DNA of 64,000 nucleotides from Diploptera punctata. Taxonomy: Eukaryota > Arthropoda > Insecta > Blattodea > Blaberidae. The notes under the pieces were generated by a model, which ran no database searches, was not told the origin of the DNA, and saw nothing but the letters and a program-made list of their open reading frames with translations. Numbering within the stretch: position 1 is the stretch's first letter; every line of letters begins with the position of its first letter. Positions 54,218 through 64,000 of the stretch are shown here, piece by piece. Made by a program: the position numbers and the translations under genes. The stretch covers positions 815,001 through 879,000 of the forward strand of contig JASPKZ010000422.1 in assembly GCA_030220185.1 (NCBI GenBank). The letters run 5' to 3'.

Positions 54218-54510
54218 AAAAAAGTAAAGTGATCCCACAACAGGCCCGGAGGCCCTTGGGGTAGTAGGAGGTTAAGGCTCCCACTTTTTCTAGACAATCG
54301 GCACTTTATGTCAGCCCTGCGTGACGGCCGCCTTTACCCCCAGAACAAGCGTCTGGTACTCATTTCCGTTAGAGGCTGAGTCGACCTCAGGGCCATGGTG
54401 CCGCCAGAGGGTTTGGGTCAGTTTAAAAATCCTGACCCCAACGGGACTTGAACCCTCGACCCTCCGGCTTGTAGCTCAGTGCCTTAACCACTACGCTACG
54501 GCGTACCCCC
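54218..54510 (-). mobile_element. SINE-C, full-length, inserted in the pogo-like element
   Basis: Minus strand: tRNA-like head (GCCGTAGCGTAGTGGTTAAG, box B-like GGTTCAAGTCCCG) through GGGGTAAAGGCGGCCGTCAC to the GGGATCACTTTACTTTTTTT end. A 12-bp near-perfect duplication (GTCGTGAATACA 54206-54217, GTCGCGAATACA 54511-54522) flanks it, and it has the most complete SINE-C head in the window. Confidence 0.92.
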
Positions 54511-54705
54511 GTCGCGAATACAGACACTGCGAATATGGAATGGTAATTTGTTATGGATATATAGGAGATACCTTCCAAGGTTACAGAATAAAATAAAAAT
54601 TATCAAAATAAAATAAATTAATGAGAGTTTTTGAATAATTTCTATTTTATTAGTTATTACTGTTAGGTTTAGGCAAGACTGTAAACATAACTTAGTAATG
54701 TTTTC

Positions 54706-54933
54706 CTGTTTTGCAGCTTTTAAAAGGTTTTTCTATTAAGATTGATATTCAGCTGTGAATTCTGCGATATAATTCCTTATTTTGTCTTCGGATTTCTTGA
54801 TATGATCAACAATGAAACAGCGTGATATAGACGCACGTATAAACGGTCAAGCATTTTTTTTACCTTAAGCGGCAACACTATTTTCTTTTCCCCCTCTTCG
54901 GTACTAATTTTGTTCTTTCCTTTTACTCGACAT
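54706..54933 (-). pseudogene. pogo-type HTH remnant, copy 2
   Basis: Same N-terminal remnant as 25013-25264 (ATG at 54931-54933, SEDKIRN region near 54785), with further substitutions and loss of the stop. Confidence 0.6.
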
Positions 54934-55343
54934 TATAAACTGGGAACAAAGCTCAAGAGACGCGTGTTATTCAATCAAAGTTATTGCAACGAGCAAGTAG
55001 AAGCAATAACATACCGATCGTGGAGATGGAGGCATATATCAAAGTGAAATCAACAGATTTTAACAATGAAATTTAGGGTCAGTGACAATTAGATTTATTT
55101 CGTCGGTTTGGAAGAAGATTCACAACTCAAAATAATTTTTATGTTTTCAGAATGAAACGACTGCAATTTGTCTGTATTTTTATGTGGAAGAGAGTTACAA
55201 GTTGTAATTCTTACTGTGCCTGCTAAATGACGGAAGTGACGGTATATATTTTTGATAAGTCGACAACTTTATTCTGAGCAAGAGAGCCACATGTCAGTTG
55301 TGTCTCTACTTTTGCAGACTTAAAAAAAAAACTTGTTATAGAG

Positions 55344-55658
55344 ATGAGCGTCAATAATACATTAAAAAACTCTGCAGGTGAAGTAGTTAAAATCACAGAC
55401 ATCAAAATGTGCATGATAAAGAAGGATCAGGTTGGAAAAATCTTCTATAAAAATTCTTACCTTCAGGAGGAATTCTATACTGTAAATATTGTGAACTCAA
55501 GGCTCCAGAAAACAGACTTTAATTTTCTTAAACTAAGTAGAGTTTATAAACAGAAATTACCTATTTCAGAAGCAAAGAAGAATGGAATACTCACCTTGAT
55601 AGATAAAAAAGTTCTTCCCCGATATTATTATGAGTTTTATAAAATGCATAATATATGA
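55344..55658 (+). CDS. Truncated protein of unclassified transposon
   Basis: 104 residues, intact from ATG to stop. The region VGKIFYKNSYLQEEFYTVNI followed by KLPISEAKKNGILTLI and PRYYYEFYKM resembles the C-terminal stretch (LPIxxAKxxDLxxL...IPxxYxxFY) of the same arthropod repeat-encoded protein type seen decayed at 8222-8962. The N-terminal, presumably catalytic, part is missing, so this would be a non-autonomous derivative. Whether the frame is translated is unknown. Confidence 0.45.
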   Translation: MSVNNTLKNSAGEVVKITDIKMCMIKKDQVGKIFYKNSYLQEEFYTVNIVNSRLQKTDFNFLKLSRVYKQKLPISEAKKNGILTLIDKKVLPRYYYEFYKMHNI

Positions 55659-55900
55659 TAATGTTGTTCTCGCAAAGTTTTTGTTTTCTTAAAATAGGGT
55701 TTTCATTTTATATCCTTGATAGATAATAAGTTGTTCCTGGATATTATGACTTTTATACAAATTTATAATAATGTTTGGTAAAGTTGTTCTCGAAACGTTT
55801 TTCTTTACTTAAAATAAGGTTGTCATTTTGTATTCATGGTAGATGAAAATGTCGTTATTGACATTATTGTGAGTTTTATAAAAATTATGATTGAGTATAT
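55595..55900. repeat. ~120-bp segment repeated three times
   Basis: CCTTGATAGATAAAAAAG (55595), CCTTGATAGATAATAAG (about 55712) and TCATGGTAGATGAAAATG (about 55835) start units that each carry a GAGTTTTATA-like and a GTTGTTCT block. The array duplicates the end of the open frame plus its downstream sequence. Confidence 0.75.
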
Positions 55901-56497
55901 ATAGTTGTTCTGACAAAAGTATAAAGTTTTAATTTTGTATCTTTAAATTTATTTCAGAAGCAACCAAATAACCCTTACTTAATTCTCTAAAAAAATTCAA
56001 AAATATAAAAAAATATTTTGAGCAAGACTGTCATATATTTGAAAAAAGGGGTAAAATAGGGGTTCAATTTGTACAAAAGTACAAAATTGTAGATTTGCAA
56101 TGCAGCTTAAATTGTCTGCAAGCCACCTGTACCGATTATGGTTTCTAATTATTTCATGACACCGAACTCTGAGGCCCTTTTATCAAGTAAAATGTTTAAA
56201 TGCTTCCCCTGAAAATTTGTTAATTTTGAGTTATGAGAGTCTTCTTCCAAGCCGACGATTTGTCCATTTGGTTTGAATCACTATTTGTAAAAGCCATCTT
56301 GGCACCTGCCTTTATAATTTTTTCATGAATTGTGTAGAAATATCCTTGCGTTTCCGCGTTTGACAAATTCCGTTTTATGCAAAATAAATACACGTAAAAT
56401 TACTATTATTCCGCCGGTACCAATAAATTTGTTCAAATGGACAGATTTCCTCATTATTCACGTTCCGGATTAAAGTATTACTGTACTTGTAATTAAT

Positions 56498-56925
56498 CTC
56501 TGATATCTTGACTTCTCTTTTGATCTCTTAAAGACACATCTGCAACGGATCTCAGAAATCTCATTTCTATTGTCTCAATTATTTTTATCAGAGATTGTTA
56601 AAGATCAAGTCTCAGACCCGTATGTTAACGTTGAACGGCTATTGTTTTGTAACATTTCATTTGATTTTCCCTTGTGGTCTAATTTCTCAAATATCTTCTT
56701 ATTGAACCATATATCTGTTGAAATTTCCCTAATTTCATCTCCATATCCAAATCTTGCAGGTACAATATCATGGATCCCAGATAATTAAATCAAGTAATTT
56801 GTTCAATGATGTTTGCTCCAATTACAATTTTTACCCTTTTATGCTGAGTTCCAATAAATGCCATGGACTTTGTTTTCTCTGTTAATATCTTCAAATTATA
56901 CTATTTTATTAGTTTCCATAATTTA
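56498..56925 (-). pseudogene. LINE fragment after the RT core
   Basis: Minus strand in order: KTKSMAFIGTQHKRVKIVIG, FNYLGSMI (thumb YLG motif), MKCYKTIAVQR, then ETIEMRFLRSVADVSLRDQK, with several stops. Ends 15 bases beyond the pogo-like element. Confidence 0.65.
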
Positions 56926-57435
56926 TATATATAAACTCATCGGCTTTTAATATTGATCAATCTTAATGGTATTTTTATTATCCATAGATTATTACATTGC
57001 ATTTGATTATATGATTGTATTTTTTCCTCATTTATATTACAACTGATTATTTTGGCGTGTATGCACTTTGCTGTTAGTTTTAGTTTTAATATATTTTAAC
57101 ACTATTATGTTATATCGTAGATATTGCTATTAGTTATAATTGTCTGTTTAGTAATATTTTGGTTTAGTATATTTAATCTTTAATTGTTTTAATTTTGTGA
57201 TTGTAGTATTCCAATTTAACATACGTTTTGTCCTGGACTTAACTTGTTTAATGGGGCTAAGTAAACAAATAAAAAATAATATGTACCGGTAATTCATTTC
57301 ATATTAGGCACAAGTACAGACATTTTACATAGTCAGGAAATCAGTACAAAGTGCTTTGTACTTTACAAATTGTTACGATTGGTATTTTCTCTCTCCTCAA
57401 TTTCCAATTCCTCCTGTCTTCGAATCCCCTTCATT
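56926..57435. other. No recognised feature
   Basis: AT-rich. Confidence 0.4.
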
Positions 57436-57732
57436 TGATTATTATTAACTTGCATTCCTGTTTAGGTCGTTACAATTTATTTTTCCCGGTGGTATCCATT
57501 CTTAAGACTTTCTTAGGCCATCTTGTCTTTTCTATCCTAAGTGCGTGTCAATTTGACTTTCAACTTTCACTGCAGCTTCTGTATTTCATCAATGATATTT
57601 CTGTCTCCCCTCATAACTTCTTTGGTTTGTTTGATACCTTATGTAATCTTGTTTTTCTATGATATGTTGATAGAAAATCCATCTCGATAGCGAGAAGTTT
57701 TTTCCTTAATCTCTGTTTTACACATAACTCAG
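57436..57732 (-). pseudogene. LINE C-terminal fragment
   Basis: Minus strand: ELCVKQRLRKKLLAIEMDFL, RKTRLHKVSN, then broken pieces and PKKVLRMDTTGKNK, matching the RRLxAxEMDFxRR...SRLxxVxN...GHVxRM...PxGR order of insect LINEs. Stops throughout. Confidence 0.55.
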
Positions 57733-57741
57733 TTCCATGTA

Positions 57742-57791
<50 letters not shown>
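57733..57791. repeat. (TG)n microsatellite
   Basis: ATGTATGTA then about 22 TG units, beside the LINE fragment. Confidence 0.95.
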
Positions 57792-57794
<3 letters not shown>

Positions 57795-57854
57795 CCTACA
57801 AATAGAGAGAGGGTAGGATAGAAGAAAAATAAAAACTCAAAAATATATCCGACT

Positions 57855-58125
57855 ACATACCTTACGAAGCTCTTGAGGTATTTGGAGGTTAAGGCATCCA
57901 CCTTTCTATACCATCGGTACGAGATGTCATTCCTGTGTGACGGCCGCCTTTACCTCCAAAACATAGGTCTTTATTCATTTTAGTTAAAGACCCAGTCGTC
58001 CCCAAGGCCATGGTGCTGCCAAAAGTTTTTGCCCGTTTAAAAATCTGGCCCCATCGGGACTCGGAACATGCGCCCTTCTGGCTTGTAGTATAACACCATT
58101 GCATTAACCAGATACGCTGTATTTC
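57855..58125 (-). mobile_element. SINE-C copy (old)
   Basis: Reverse SINE-C order: GAGGTTAAGGCATCCACC, GTGTGACGGCCGCCTTTACC, CCAAGGCCATGGTGCTGCC, TTAAAAATCTGGCCCC and a decayed head. Confidence 0.8.
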
Positions 58126-59018
58126 TTGAAATATATCTTCACATTTAATAGGCACTGATTAGCGAAAGAGTATATTTGGACTTTTTAATAACCATCTAAG
58201 TAGTTTTATGTAAAAACACATTCAATACGGTAATAGATTAATTTATGAATAGTTATGTTATTGTGTAATATTATATTTTATTAGGTACAAAATGAATTTA
58301 ATTGTGACGACAGAAAACCGTTAAACAGATGATGAGTATGATAAATACGTTATAAATAACTCAATACCAGTCCTGCTTGTTATTCAGTTTGACTGCCCAG
58401 TAAGGAATACCTGCGGGCAGAACCACTCGGTTACGTCGCAACTGAATCATAGCTGCTTTGATTTTCATTTTTCACAAAAAAATAGATAACTTGAACATGC
58501 TAGTTACATTTGAAGGGTAGCGAAATTTATTTAGGTCCTGTACTTCTAGCCACAATGCAGTAACACTGGAGCTGCATTTTCTGATTTGAGAGAAATTCTC
58601 TGAATATATAATTATCAAAGAAGCTGCTCGTTACCGCTTTAGTTTACATATTTCAATAAAGGCATGTGTTACTTTACATAACGTATTGTTATTTTTTTAG
58701 TTATTTTTCAAAGACTAGAATTTAAATTTATGTTCACAAATATTATTTATATATCAGGAAATTTTCAACATAGTTCCAATTTATTTGAAAAAAAATAATG
58801 TTGAAGTTTCTAATTATTCTGGGATAAACTTTGAATTCATGATCTAAGAATATTTTTATGTACACGTAAAATACAAACATATGTATTATCCATTAATGAG
58901 CCAGAGAAGCAAAAAATATTGTTTTTTTCACGTTTCATATTTCAGATTTATGCAGCTACTGCTATAATAATTACTTTAAAACATAATAAATTCGATAAAT
59001 ATTTTATTTAAATAAAAC
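58126..59018. other. No recognised feature
   Basis: AT-rich, no coding signal. Confidence 0.45.
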
Positions 59019-59302
59019 TTCATGGTGTGATAGGCCTGGAAGGCTCTTGGCCTCACATCCACATGTGTTAATCACGGCTGTGTACGATCTTCTAGCTAGT
59101 ATAGGGGTGACATGTAGTCAGCATGTCGAATCTCCCAGTCGTTATACTGTTTTCTCAAATTACTTTTTGTAGCTACCCCAAATCCTCACCAGTCCCACAC
59201 TGGTTGAAATTTCATGAGAAAATTTCTTCTCGTACCAGAGAAAGTTCCGTAACTCTGCATAAGGCATCATATCATAAACCCTGGACTAAGGCGTGGGACT
59301 TT
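59019..59302 (-). mobile_element. SINE-A copy
   Basis: Reverse order: GGCCTGGAAGGCTCTTGGCC, GTGTTAATCACGG, GGGGTGACATGTAGTCAGCA, CAGTCCCACACTGG, and a decayed head with AAGGCGTGGGA. Confidence 0.82.
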
Positions 59303-60204
59303 TTATTTAAATGCTGCATAAAAATAACATTAATCTAAGTTTTAAAAATAGTTTAATTTTATCATAGAACCTAAAATAGTTTGACATTTTGTCTTATTTT
59401 CTTTTTTAAAAGTGAATTGCTGCAAATCTATTGTAGTTTTTTTCTTTGTATTTTTAGTTTTAATCCCTCATATTTGGAATGGGAAACGCATGACCTACGT
59501 TACGATAATATAATTCAAGGTTGGAATGTGGAATAATCTTCCCTTTTCAATGATTTATGTTTATTGGGTATTGAACTCTCTCTTCATTTCCGAGCTCTCG
59601 CTGGATGGTTCTTCAGCCCGTATGAAGCCATAAACGTCAGTACATATAGATACAACACAGTACGATGCCCAAGAAATTTAAACCATAGAGTAGATCGACG
59701 TCAAAGTGTTAGATTAGGAATCTGTTCTTGTTATATCATGTTTATTTTATGTAGGTCTTAAATATTACTATCTTAGCTTTCAATTAGGCTATGTAAATGT
59801 ATGGCTAGCTTCAGAACATTAGTATTGAACTTTCCAGTGGATTTGATAATCCAGATATCGTGACATTCGTTGTAGTATGAATCGAGAGTACCTATCACTG
59901 AGGCTGAAGGAACCTTTCGGAACGACAAGAGATTTCTAGGTCAGGACAGAACGCCAAATTTCACAGATCAGATCACAATAACCAAAACATATAGGAAAGT
60001 CGAGACACGACCATTATAGTTAAAACGTCTATAAATAACAAATTGAGAACATAGTAAACCCTACTTACTGCTGTCACGTCTTAAACATTTGATGTCACAT
60101 TGTGTACTTAATTCAGAGGTACATAATTTGGGTAACAACCTATTGATAAACTTGCAAAGATCAAGGACATTATGTGATCAAAAAAAAAAAAGAGTCCTAC
60201 ATTA
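59303..60204. other. No recognised feature
   Basis: AT-rich. An A-run at 60180-60192 precedes the LINE. Confidence 0.4.
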
Positions 60205-61222
60205 AAATTAATGGAAGATTTCACAAAGAGTAGGGTGCATGTAGGCAAACAGTTTTCAGACACTTTTGAAATCCAGAATGGGTTGAAGTAAGGAGATGCA
60301 CTATCTCCTCTACTATTTAATTTTGTATTAGAGCATGCCATTAAATCTTTAGAGAATGAGGAAGGCTTACAACTCAATGGTATTAATAATCTGTTAGTTT
60401 ATGCTGATGATGTAGTACTATTGGCCGTTAGCGAGGAGATACTAAAGGACAACACGCACACACTATTGAGTAACACTAAGAAATTAGGACTGGAAGTAAA
60501 TATCAGTATAACTAAATATATGGTCACACATAGAAATTCATTATATAATGAAAATGGACGCTAATGACAAATGAGGGAAATTTTGAGGAAGTGGCTGAAT
60601 TCAAATACCCAGGAATAATAATCACAAATAGGAATGAGATGCACAAAGAAATTAAACATAGGCTCATTACTGAAAATGCGTGTTATTATGCATTGCAGAG
60701 ACTCTTGATGCCCAACTCCTTTCAAAAATCGTTAAACTGAAAATATATAAAACTATTATTCTACCATTTATATTATATGGGTGCGAAACATGGACTCTTA
60801 CTTTAAGGGAGGAAAGGAGATTACAAGTATTTGAGAATAAAATACTTAGGAAAATTTTTGGACCAAAGAGAGATGAACAGACAGAATGGAGAAGACTACA
60901 TAACAGTGAACTTCATGGTCTTTATAGGAAGCCAGATATAATAAGAACCGTTAAGTCTCGTAGACTGCGATGGACAGGACATGTTGCACGTATGGGGAAT
61001 GAAAGACGTGCATGGAAGCTTCTTGTAGGAAAGCCAGAGGTAAAACGCCCAGTTGGTAGACCAAGAATGAGGTGGGAGAATAACATTAACTATGATTTGA
61101 GGGAAGTATGTTATACAGGTAATGATTGGAAAGCATTAGATCAGGATAGGGATGTATGGAGAGCTTATGTCCGCGCGGCCATGAACCTACGGGTTCGATA
61201 GTGCCAGTGAGTAAGTAAGTAA
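60205..61222 (+). mobile_element. RTE-type LINE, 5'-truncated, with GTAA tail
   Basis: RT motifs at the left: QFSDTFEIQNGLK, a stop where Q is expected, GDALSPLLFNFVLEHAI and LLVYADDVVLL (catalytic YADD, near 60400). Broken frames follow, then a 173-codon open C-terminal part (60680-61201), and finally GTGCCAGTGAGTAAGTAAGT. Elements of the RTE clade typically end in such short tandem repeats. Upstream endonuclease and most of the RT fingers are absent. Its 3' end recurs at 18393, 48598 and 63539. Confidence 0.85.
60680..61201 (+). pseudogene. LINE ORF C-terminal part, still open
   Basis: IYKTIILPFILYGCETWTL, FENKILRKIFGPKRDEQ, RRLRWTGHVARMGNERRAWK, RPVGRPRMRWENNINYDLRE and WRAYVRAAMNLRVR up to the stop. 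Uninterrupted for 173 codons, although the RT core before it is frame-broken, so it is not a functional gene. Confidence 0.85.
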
Positions 61223-61282
61223 GTGAATATTTAGAGTAACATTCGTGCACGACAAAAAATGTACCCTGTTATATTTCTGGAA

Positions 61283-61545
61283 ACAGCGGTGGACTAATGA
61301 TTTCCATGCTCACTCTAATTTGCAAGTTCGTGGCCAGGATCGTTGGATTTTTAAGGGCGTATCATTTTACGGATTCCTTCGGAAGGAAAGTAGAGCCATA
61401 GGTCCTCTGTAGTAGATTTTCCGCACTTAAAAGAACCTCATGACTAGAAAGGGACCTCAGCAATTTTTTTTATCCTTTCTCGTCGTAGTTTAAATTTTGG
61501 CGTTAATGATTTGAGTTGTTAAAGATCGTCGTTAAATAAAAATAA
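61283..61545 (+). mobile_element. SINE-E copy
   Basis: Head-like ACAGCGGTGGACTAATG and GCAAGTTCGTGGCC, then TTGGATTTTTAAGGGCGTA, TTCCTTCGGAAGGAAAG, and tail GAGTTGTTAAAGATCGTCGT. Confidence 0.6.
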
Positions 61546-62274
61546 AACTAAGGAGGCTAAAACGTTAAAGGGTGGTTAGAATTATGAATCAATTGAGGGC
61601 AATATCCCACGTGTGACGTAATACAGGGTGACATTGAACTACGCAGCATTGAGCAAGAGGTCGATGTGCTCGCCGCATTTATATATGTCAATATCTTATT
61701 GTTAATCAGAGATAACTCTCAGTCTATCTTTAATCTTTTGAAAGTGAAATATTGTATTTCATGTTTTTTAAGATCGTTACAAATAGTTATGTTGTCAAAC
61801 AGAATAAATGAATGTAATATTACAAATGAATTAATGAATTAAACATGTTATCAATACAAGGAACATCGATTAACCAAGTAATTTTGAACTATCTACAGTT
61901 TGGATTTTGTATTATAATATCTAAATATAAAATATATGCTGCTTAGTGATCCTGATAGATCACAGTAGTGTTTTCTAGGGTTGCCTCTGGATTGAAACCA
62001 GATCACGGTTGATAAATTTTAAAGAACCTAAAAATTCTAAATATTGTTTCCTTCCGAAGGTAAGTAAATATGGTATTCCATTCATATTGTAATTTTGCAG
62101 CTCGTAAAAAGAAATTCAAGATTAAAATAAAAGTACTCCAAGCAAAATTTGTTGACTCCTTTACGCCCGAATTTGAATAGCTACATTAATAATCTAAGAG
62201 GTTAAAGAGCGTATTTAAATAAAGTATTAACATTCCTCGTGTATACAGATAGTATGACCCACAAATTACATCAT
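61546..62274. other. No recognised feature
   Basis: AT-rich. Confidence 0.45.
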
Positions 62275-63150
62275 TAGCACAGAACCAGGTTAACAAAACC
62301 GACTTCAACGGCTGGTGTATCTCACACGCTTGACGACATATCACTCCTAGACTGGGTGATTTTACTCTGTGATAACTGGGTCTCGGAAGTTGAGGAAAAG
62401 TCCTTCTTTCCTTTTATGTCTGAAGACTAGGTCCAAGTTAATATATATACATTTTGGATCATTGTAGACCAGAAAATGGTGGGTTTTATCCGCTGTATTT
62501 GTCCTTTTTCCCACTTTTTTTTTGGCTTATTGGTTCTTTTTAGCCCTTTTTTTTAGGTCTTAACGGGTTTTTCCAACTTTACTCCTACATTGATACCATT
62601 TGTATATAATTCGAGAATCCGTTGAGTTTAGTATCAATACCAACTTATTTTAAAAACACTATCTAGTTTTACTTTCCAAAAACTTTTCACATTGCAAACA
62701 CTTTTAGTCCGCGAAAAACTATTGAAACTTCACAAAATATTCAATTATTTTTAACCAGGCCACTCCATTACGAGTTCGCTGAATTAATTCCAGGTGGGAA
62801 AAACCGTTCATTGTAAATTATCCAAGAACTTTCTTTTGATGGAACACAGAATTCCTTTTTCAAGCTGTGGTAAATAAAAAAAAGTATGAGAGAAGAAGCA
62901 TTTTCAGTCATGATTTTTTTTTCGCAATATTTGTTAAATTTAACTAAAATTTGGACATTTTAAACATTTTTATTATATTCATTAAAACTGCAGTTGAAAC
63001 TAAAATTATTATTTAATTTGAATTGATTTTTACAGTTTTTTAGGATATCTTTAGGTCTTTTAAAGGGTATGTAATTTTATAGGTCCTCAACTTCCGAGCC
63101 CTAGTGATAACACGTGTGGACTGGTACGCCAAATGTGTTCAAATAGCCTT
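62275..63150 (+). mobile_element. SINE-A 3' part, split by a hAT-like element
   Basis: 62275-62376 (ACGGCTGGTGTATC, ATATCACTCCTAGACTGG, CTCTGTGATAAC) and 63104-63150 (GTGATAACACGTGTGGAC) together match the 3' part of SINE-A around GTGATTAACACTTGTGGACG. The insertion lies at 62377-63103. Confidence 0.75.
62377..63103. mobile_element. hAT-like non-autonomous element, 727 bp, 8-bp duplication
   Basis: Ends TGGGTCTCGGAAGTTGAGGA and the inverse of TCCTCAACTTCCGAGCCCTA match over about 21 bp. GTGATAAC flanks both sides exactly (62369-62376 and 63104-63111). An 8-bp duplication and short inverted ends of the TAGGGxTCGG type fit the hAT superfamily. The interior is T-rich and non-coding. Confidence 0.88.
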
Positions 63151-63371
63151 TTATTTTCAGTAATTGGATTACATATTACTCAAAATGAAAAGCTATATCT
63201 CTGGATGTCATATTATTTGAACTCATATTTGGGAGGTTTGGATTCAAGTAATGTAACCGAGAAGCCTTCTATGTTCCTCTGGTTTCTTAAAGTCTTGTAG
63301 ACAAGCGCTGAGCTAGAATTGTGTTATCAGGGCTATTTCCAGATAATAATAATTTCATAATAAACTGAAGT

Positions 63372-63716
63372 CGATGGTGTTACAGGCTAGAATGCTCTTG
63401 GCCTATCAACCGACTGCTACCTTCACAATTGTGTGCTACTTGCAGAGATGGATGATGATCCAACTCATGTAGGGGTGACATGTGATCACCACCGGTCTCA
63501 TACTGGTCGAAATTTCACGAGAAAATGTTTTACCCCATAACTCATTCACTGGCACTCTCGGACCCATAGATTCATGACCACGCGGACATAAAATCTTCAC
63601 ATCTCTATCCAGAGCTAATGTTTTAATTTCTTACCCCATGGGGACTCGAATCAGCGCATGTCCCGTAGCTCTGCGGCAAGACGTGAATCTCAGACCACTC
63701 GACTACGCATACCGTC
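63372..63716 (-). mobile_element. SINE-A, split by a LINE tail
   Basis: Minus-strand copy with a readable head (GCGTAGTCGAGTGGTCTGAG near the right, box B-like GATTCGAGTCCCC), GGTCGAAATTTC reversed in the body and GGCCTATCAACCGACTG near the 3' end. The insertion at 63539-63630 falls just after the head. Confidence 0.85.
63539..63630 (-). mobile_element. 92-bp RTE-type LINE tail with perfect 9-bp duplication
   Basis: Minus strand: ACATTAGCTCTGGATAGAG, ATTTTATGTCCGCGTGGTC, GAGAGTGCCAGTGAATGAGT, the last ~92 bases of the LINE at 60205-61222. TTACCCCAT flanks at 63530-63538 and 63631-63639. A 5'-truncated retrotransposition event that cut a SINE-A copy. Confidence 0.9.
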
Positions 63717-64000
63717 ATTTGAATTAAATCAGTGAATGCTATTAAAACCCGTGAAAGTGATACAAATAGAATAGCCTACTGGATACAACCAATATTTTTA
63801 AAAATCGTATTTCATACTCTTATAAATTTCAAAGATCATATGCTAATGCTAGTATGTTGTGTGTTTCTATTTGTTTTTGTCGTGTGTTTTTAATTTTAAG
63901 ATATTGTGAAATGGTGATTGTAATGAAATGGATCCAGGCAATGAATCTCCAAACTAGCATTTGATTTGATGACTGATGAAAATCAGAAATATACGTCATG

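Larger units (their letters stand above)
55101..56257 (+). mobile_element. 1157-bp DNA element with inverted ends and ATTT duplication
   Basis: Ends are inverted copies over about 33 bp (CGTCGGTTTGGAAGAAGATT / CGTCGGCTTGGAAGAAGACT, then CAACTCAAAAT after a 2-base gap). ATTT lies directly outside both (55097-55100 and 56258-56261). It interrupts the pogo-like element. The interior has one 104-codon frame and a threefold repeated downstream segment. The superfamily is not recognised. Confidence 0.8.
54163..56483 (-). mobile_element. Short pogo-like element, copy 2, with two nested insertions
   Basis: Left end TACAGCAAAAGCTCCTTATT and right end ATTACTGTA match copy 1 at 24785-25652, and internal segments (AATATGGAATGGTAATTTGTT, TTGTCTTCGGATTTCTTGAT, CGATCGTGG, CATTTGGTTTGAATCAC) follow the same order. 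The span is 2321 bp. Removing the SINE-C (293 + 12) and the ATTT-flanked element (1157 + 4) leaves about 855, close to copy 1's 868. Confidence 0.85.

Noticed and set aside
54321..54596. 91-codon plus-strand frame
   Set aside because: Runs over a SINE-C copy; similar incidental frames occur on other SINE-C copies.
1..64000. Host protein-coding gene with exons
   Set aside because: No multi-exon structure, conserved host domain or long non-transposon frame was seen; the THAP-like start is the only hint and is frame-shifted.

Overview
This is eukaryotic nuclear DNA, AT-rich and made almost entirely of transposable elements and their remains. I find no complete host gene, no confident functional tRNA or rRNA gene, and no bacterial feature. 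The repeat mix suggests an arthropod with a large repeat-rich genome, most likely a hemimetabolous insect such as a cockroach or relative: R1-type, RTE-type and other non-LTR retrotransposons, Penelope-like elements, mariner/Tc1, pogo, hAT and Harbinger DNA transposons, and several tRNA-headed SINE families. The species guess is inference; the repeat content is seen in the sequence. Family labels SINE-A to SINE-F, Rep-X and Rep-Y are mine and only mark copies that resemble each other inside this window.

Layout. 0-4 kb: a 200-bp direct repeat, a foldback, a LINE C-terminus and a Penelope GIY-YIG remnant. 4.5-6.2 kb: a 1.69-kb pogo-like transposon with TA target duplication, keeping only the transposase C-terminus. 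7-17.5 kb: SINE-B and SINE-C copies, a decayed transposon protein and a LINE tail. 17.5-18.8 kb: a dead hAT transposase split by an RTE LINE tail. 22-24.6 kb: an old Tc1/mariner-group element invaded by a LINE. 24.8-25.7 kb: a short pogo-like element. 27.2-29 kb: a mariner-group transposase end and a DD34D mariner with perfect 26-bp inverted repeats but a dead gene. 35.3-36.6 kb: a ~140-bp tandem array between inverted repeats. 37.5-38.5 kb: a LINE reverse transcriptase. 39.5-43.7 kb: two 5'-truncated R1-type LINEs, each lying between (ACAT)n/(AC)n arrays. 49.1-50.4 kb: a full-length Tc1/mariner-group element with intact 351-residue transposase and 107-bp inverted repeats. 53.4-56.5 kb: a stack of nested DNA transposons. 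60.2-61.2 kb: an RTE-type LINE. 62.3-63.7 kb: two SINE-A copies, one split by a hAT-like element with 8-bp target duplication, the other by a 92-bp RTE tail with 9-bp target duplication.

How the parts relate. The autonomous-type elements (LINEs, mariner, pogo, hAT) are mostly broken and may once have mobilised the short passengers found here. The only apparently intact protein-coding unit is the transposase at 49217-50272. Nested insertions with clean target duplications give a relative order of events: pogo and SINE-A copies are older, and the hAT-like element, RTE tail, SINE-C and the ATTT-flanked element are younger.
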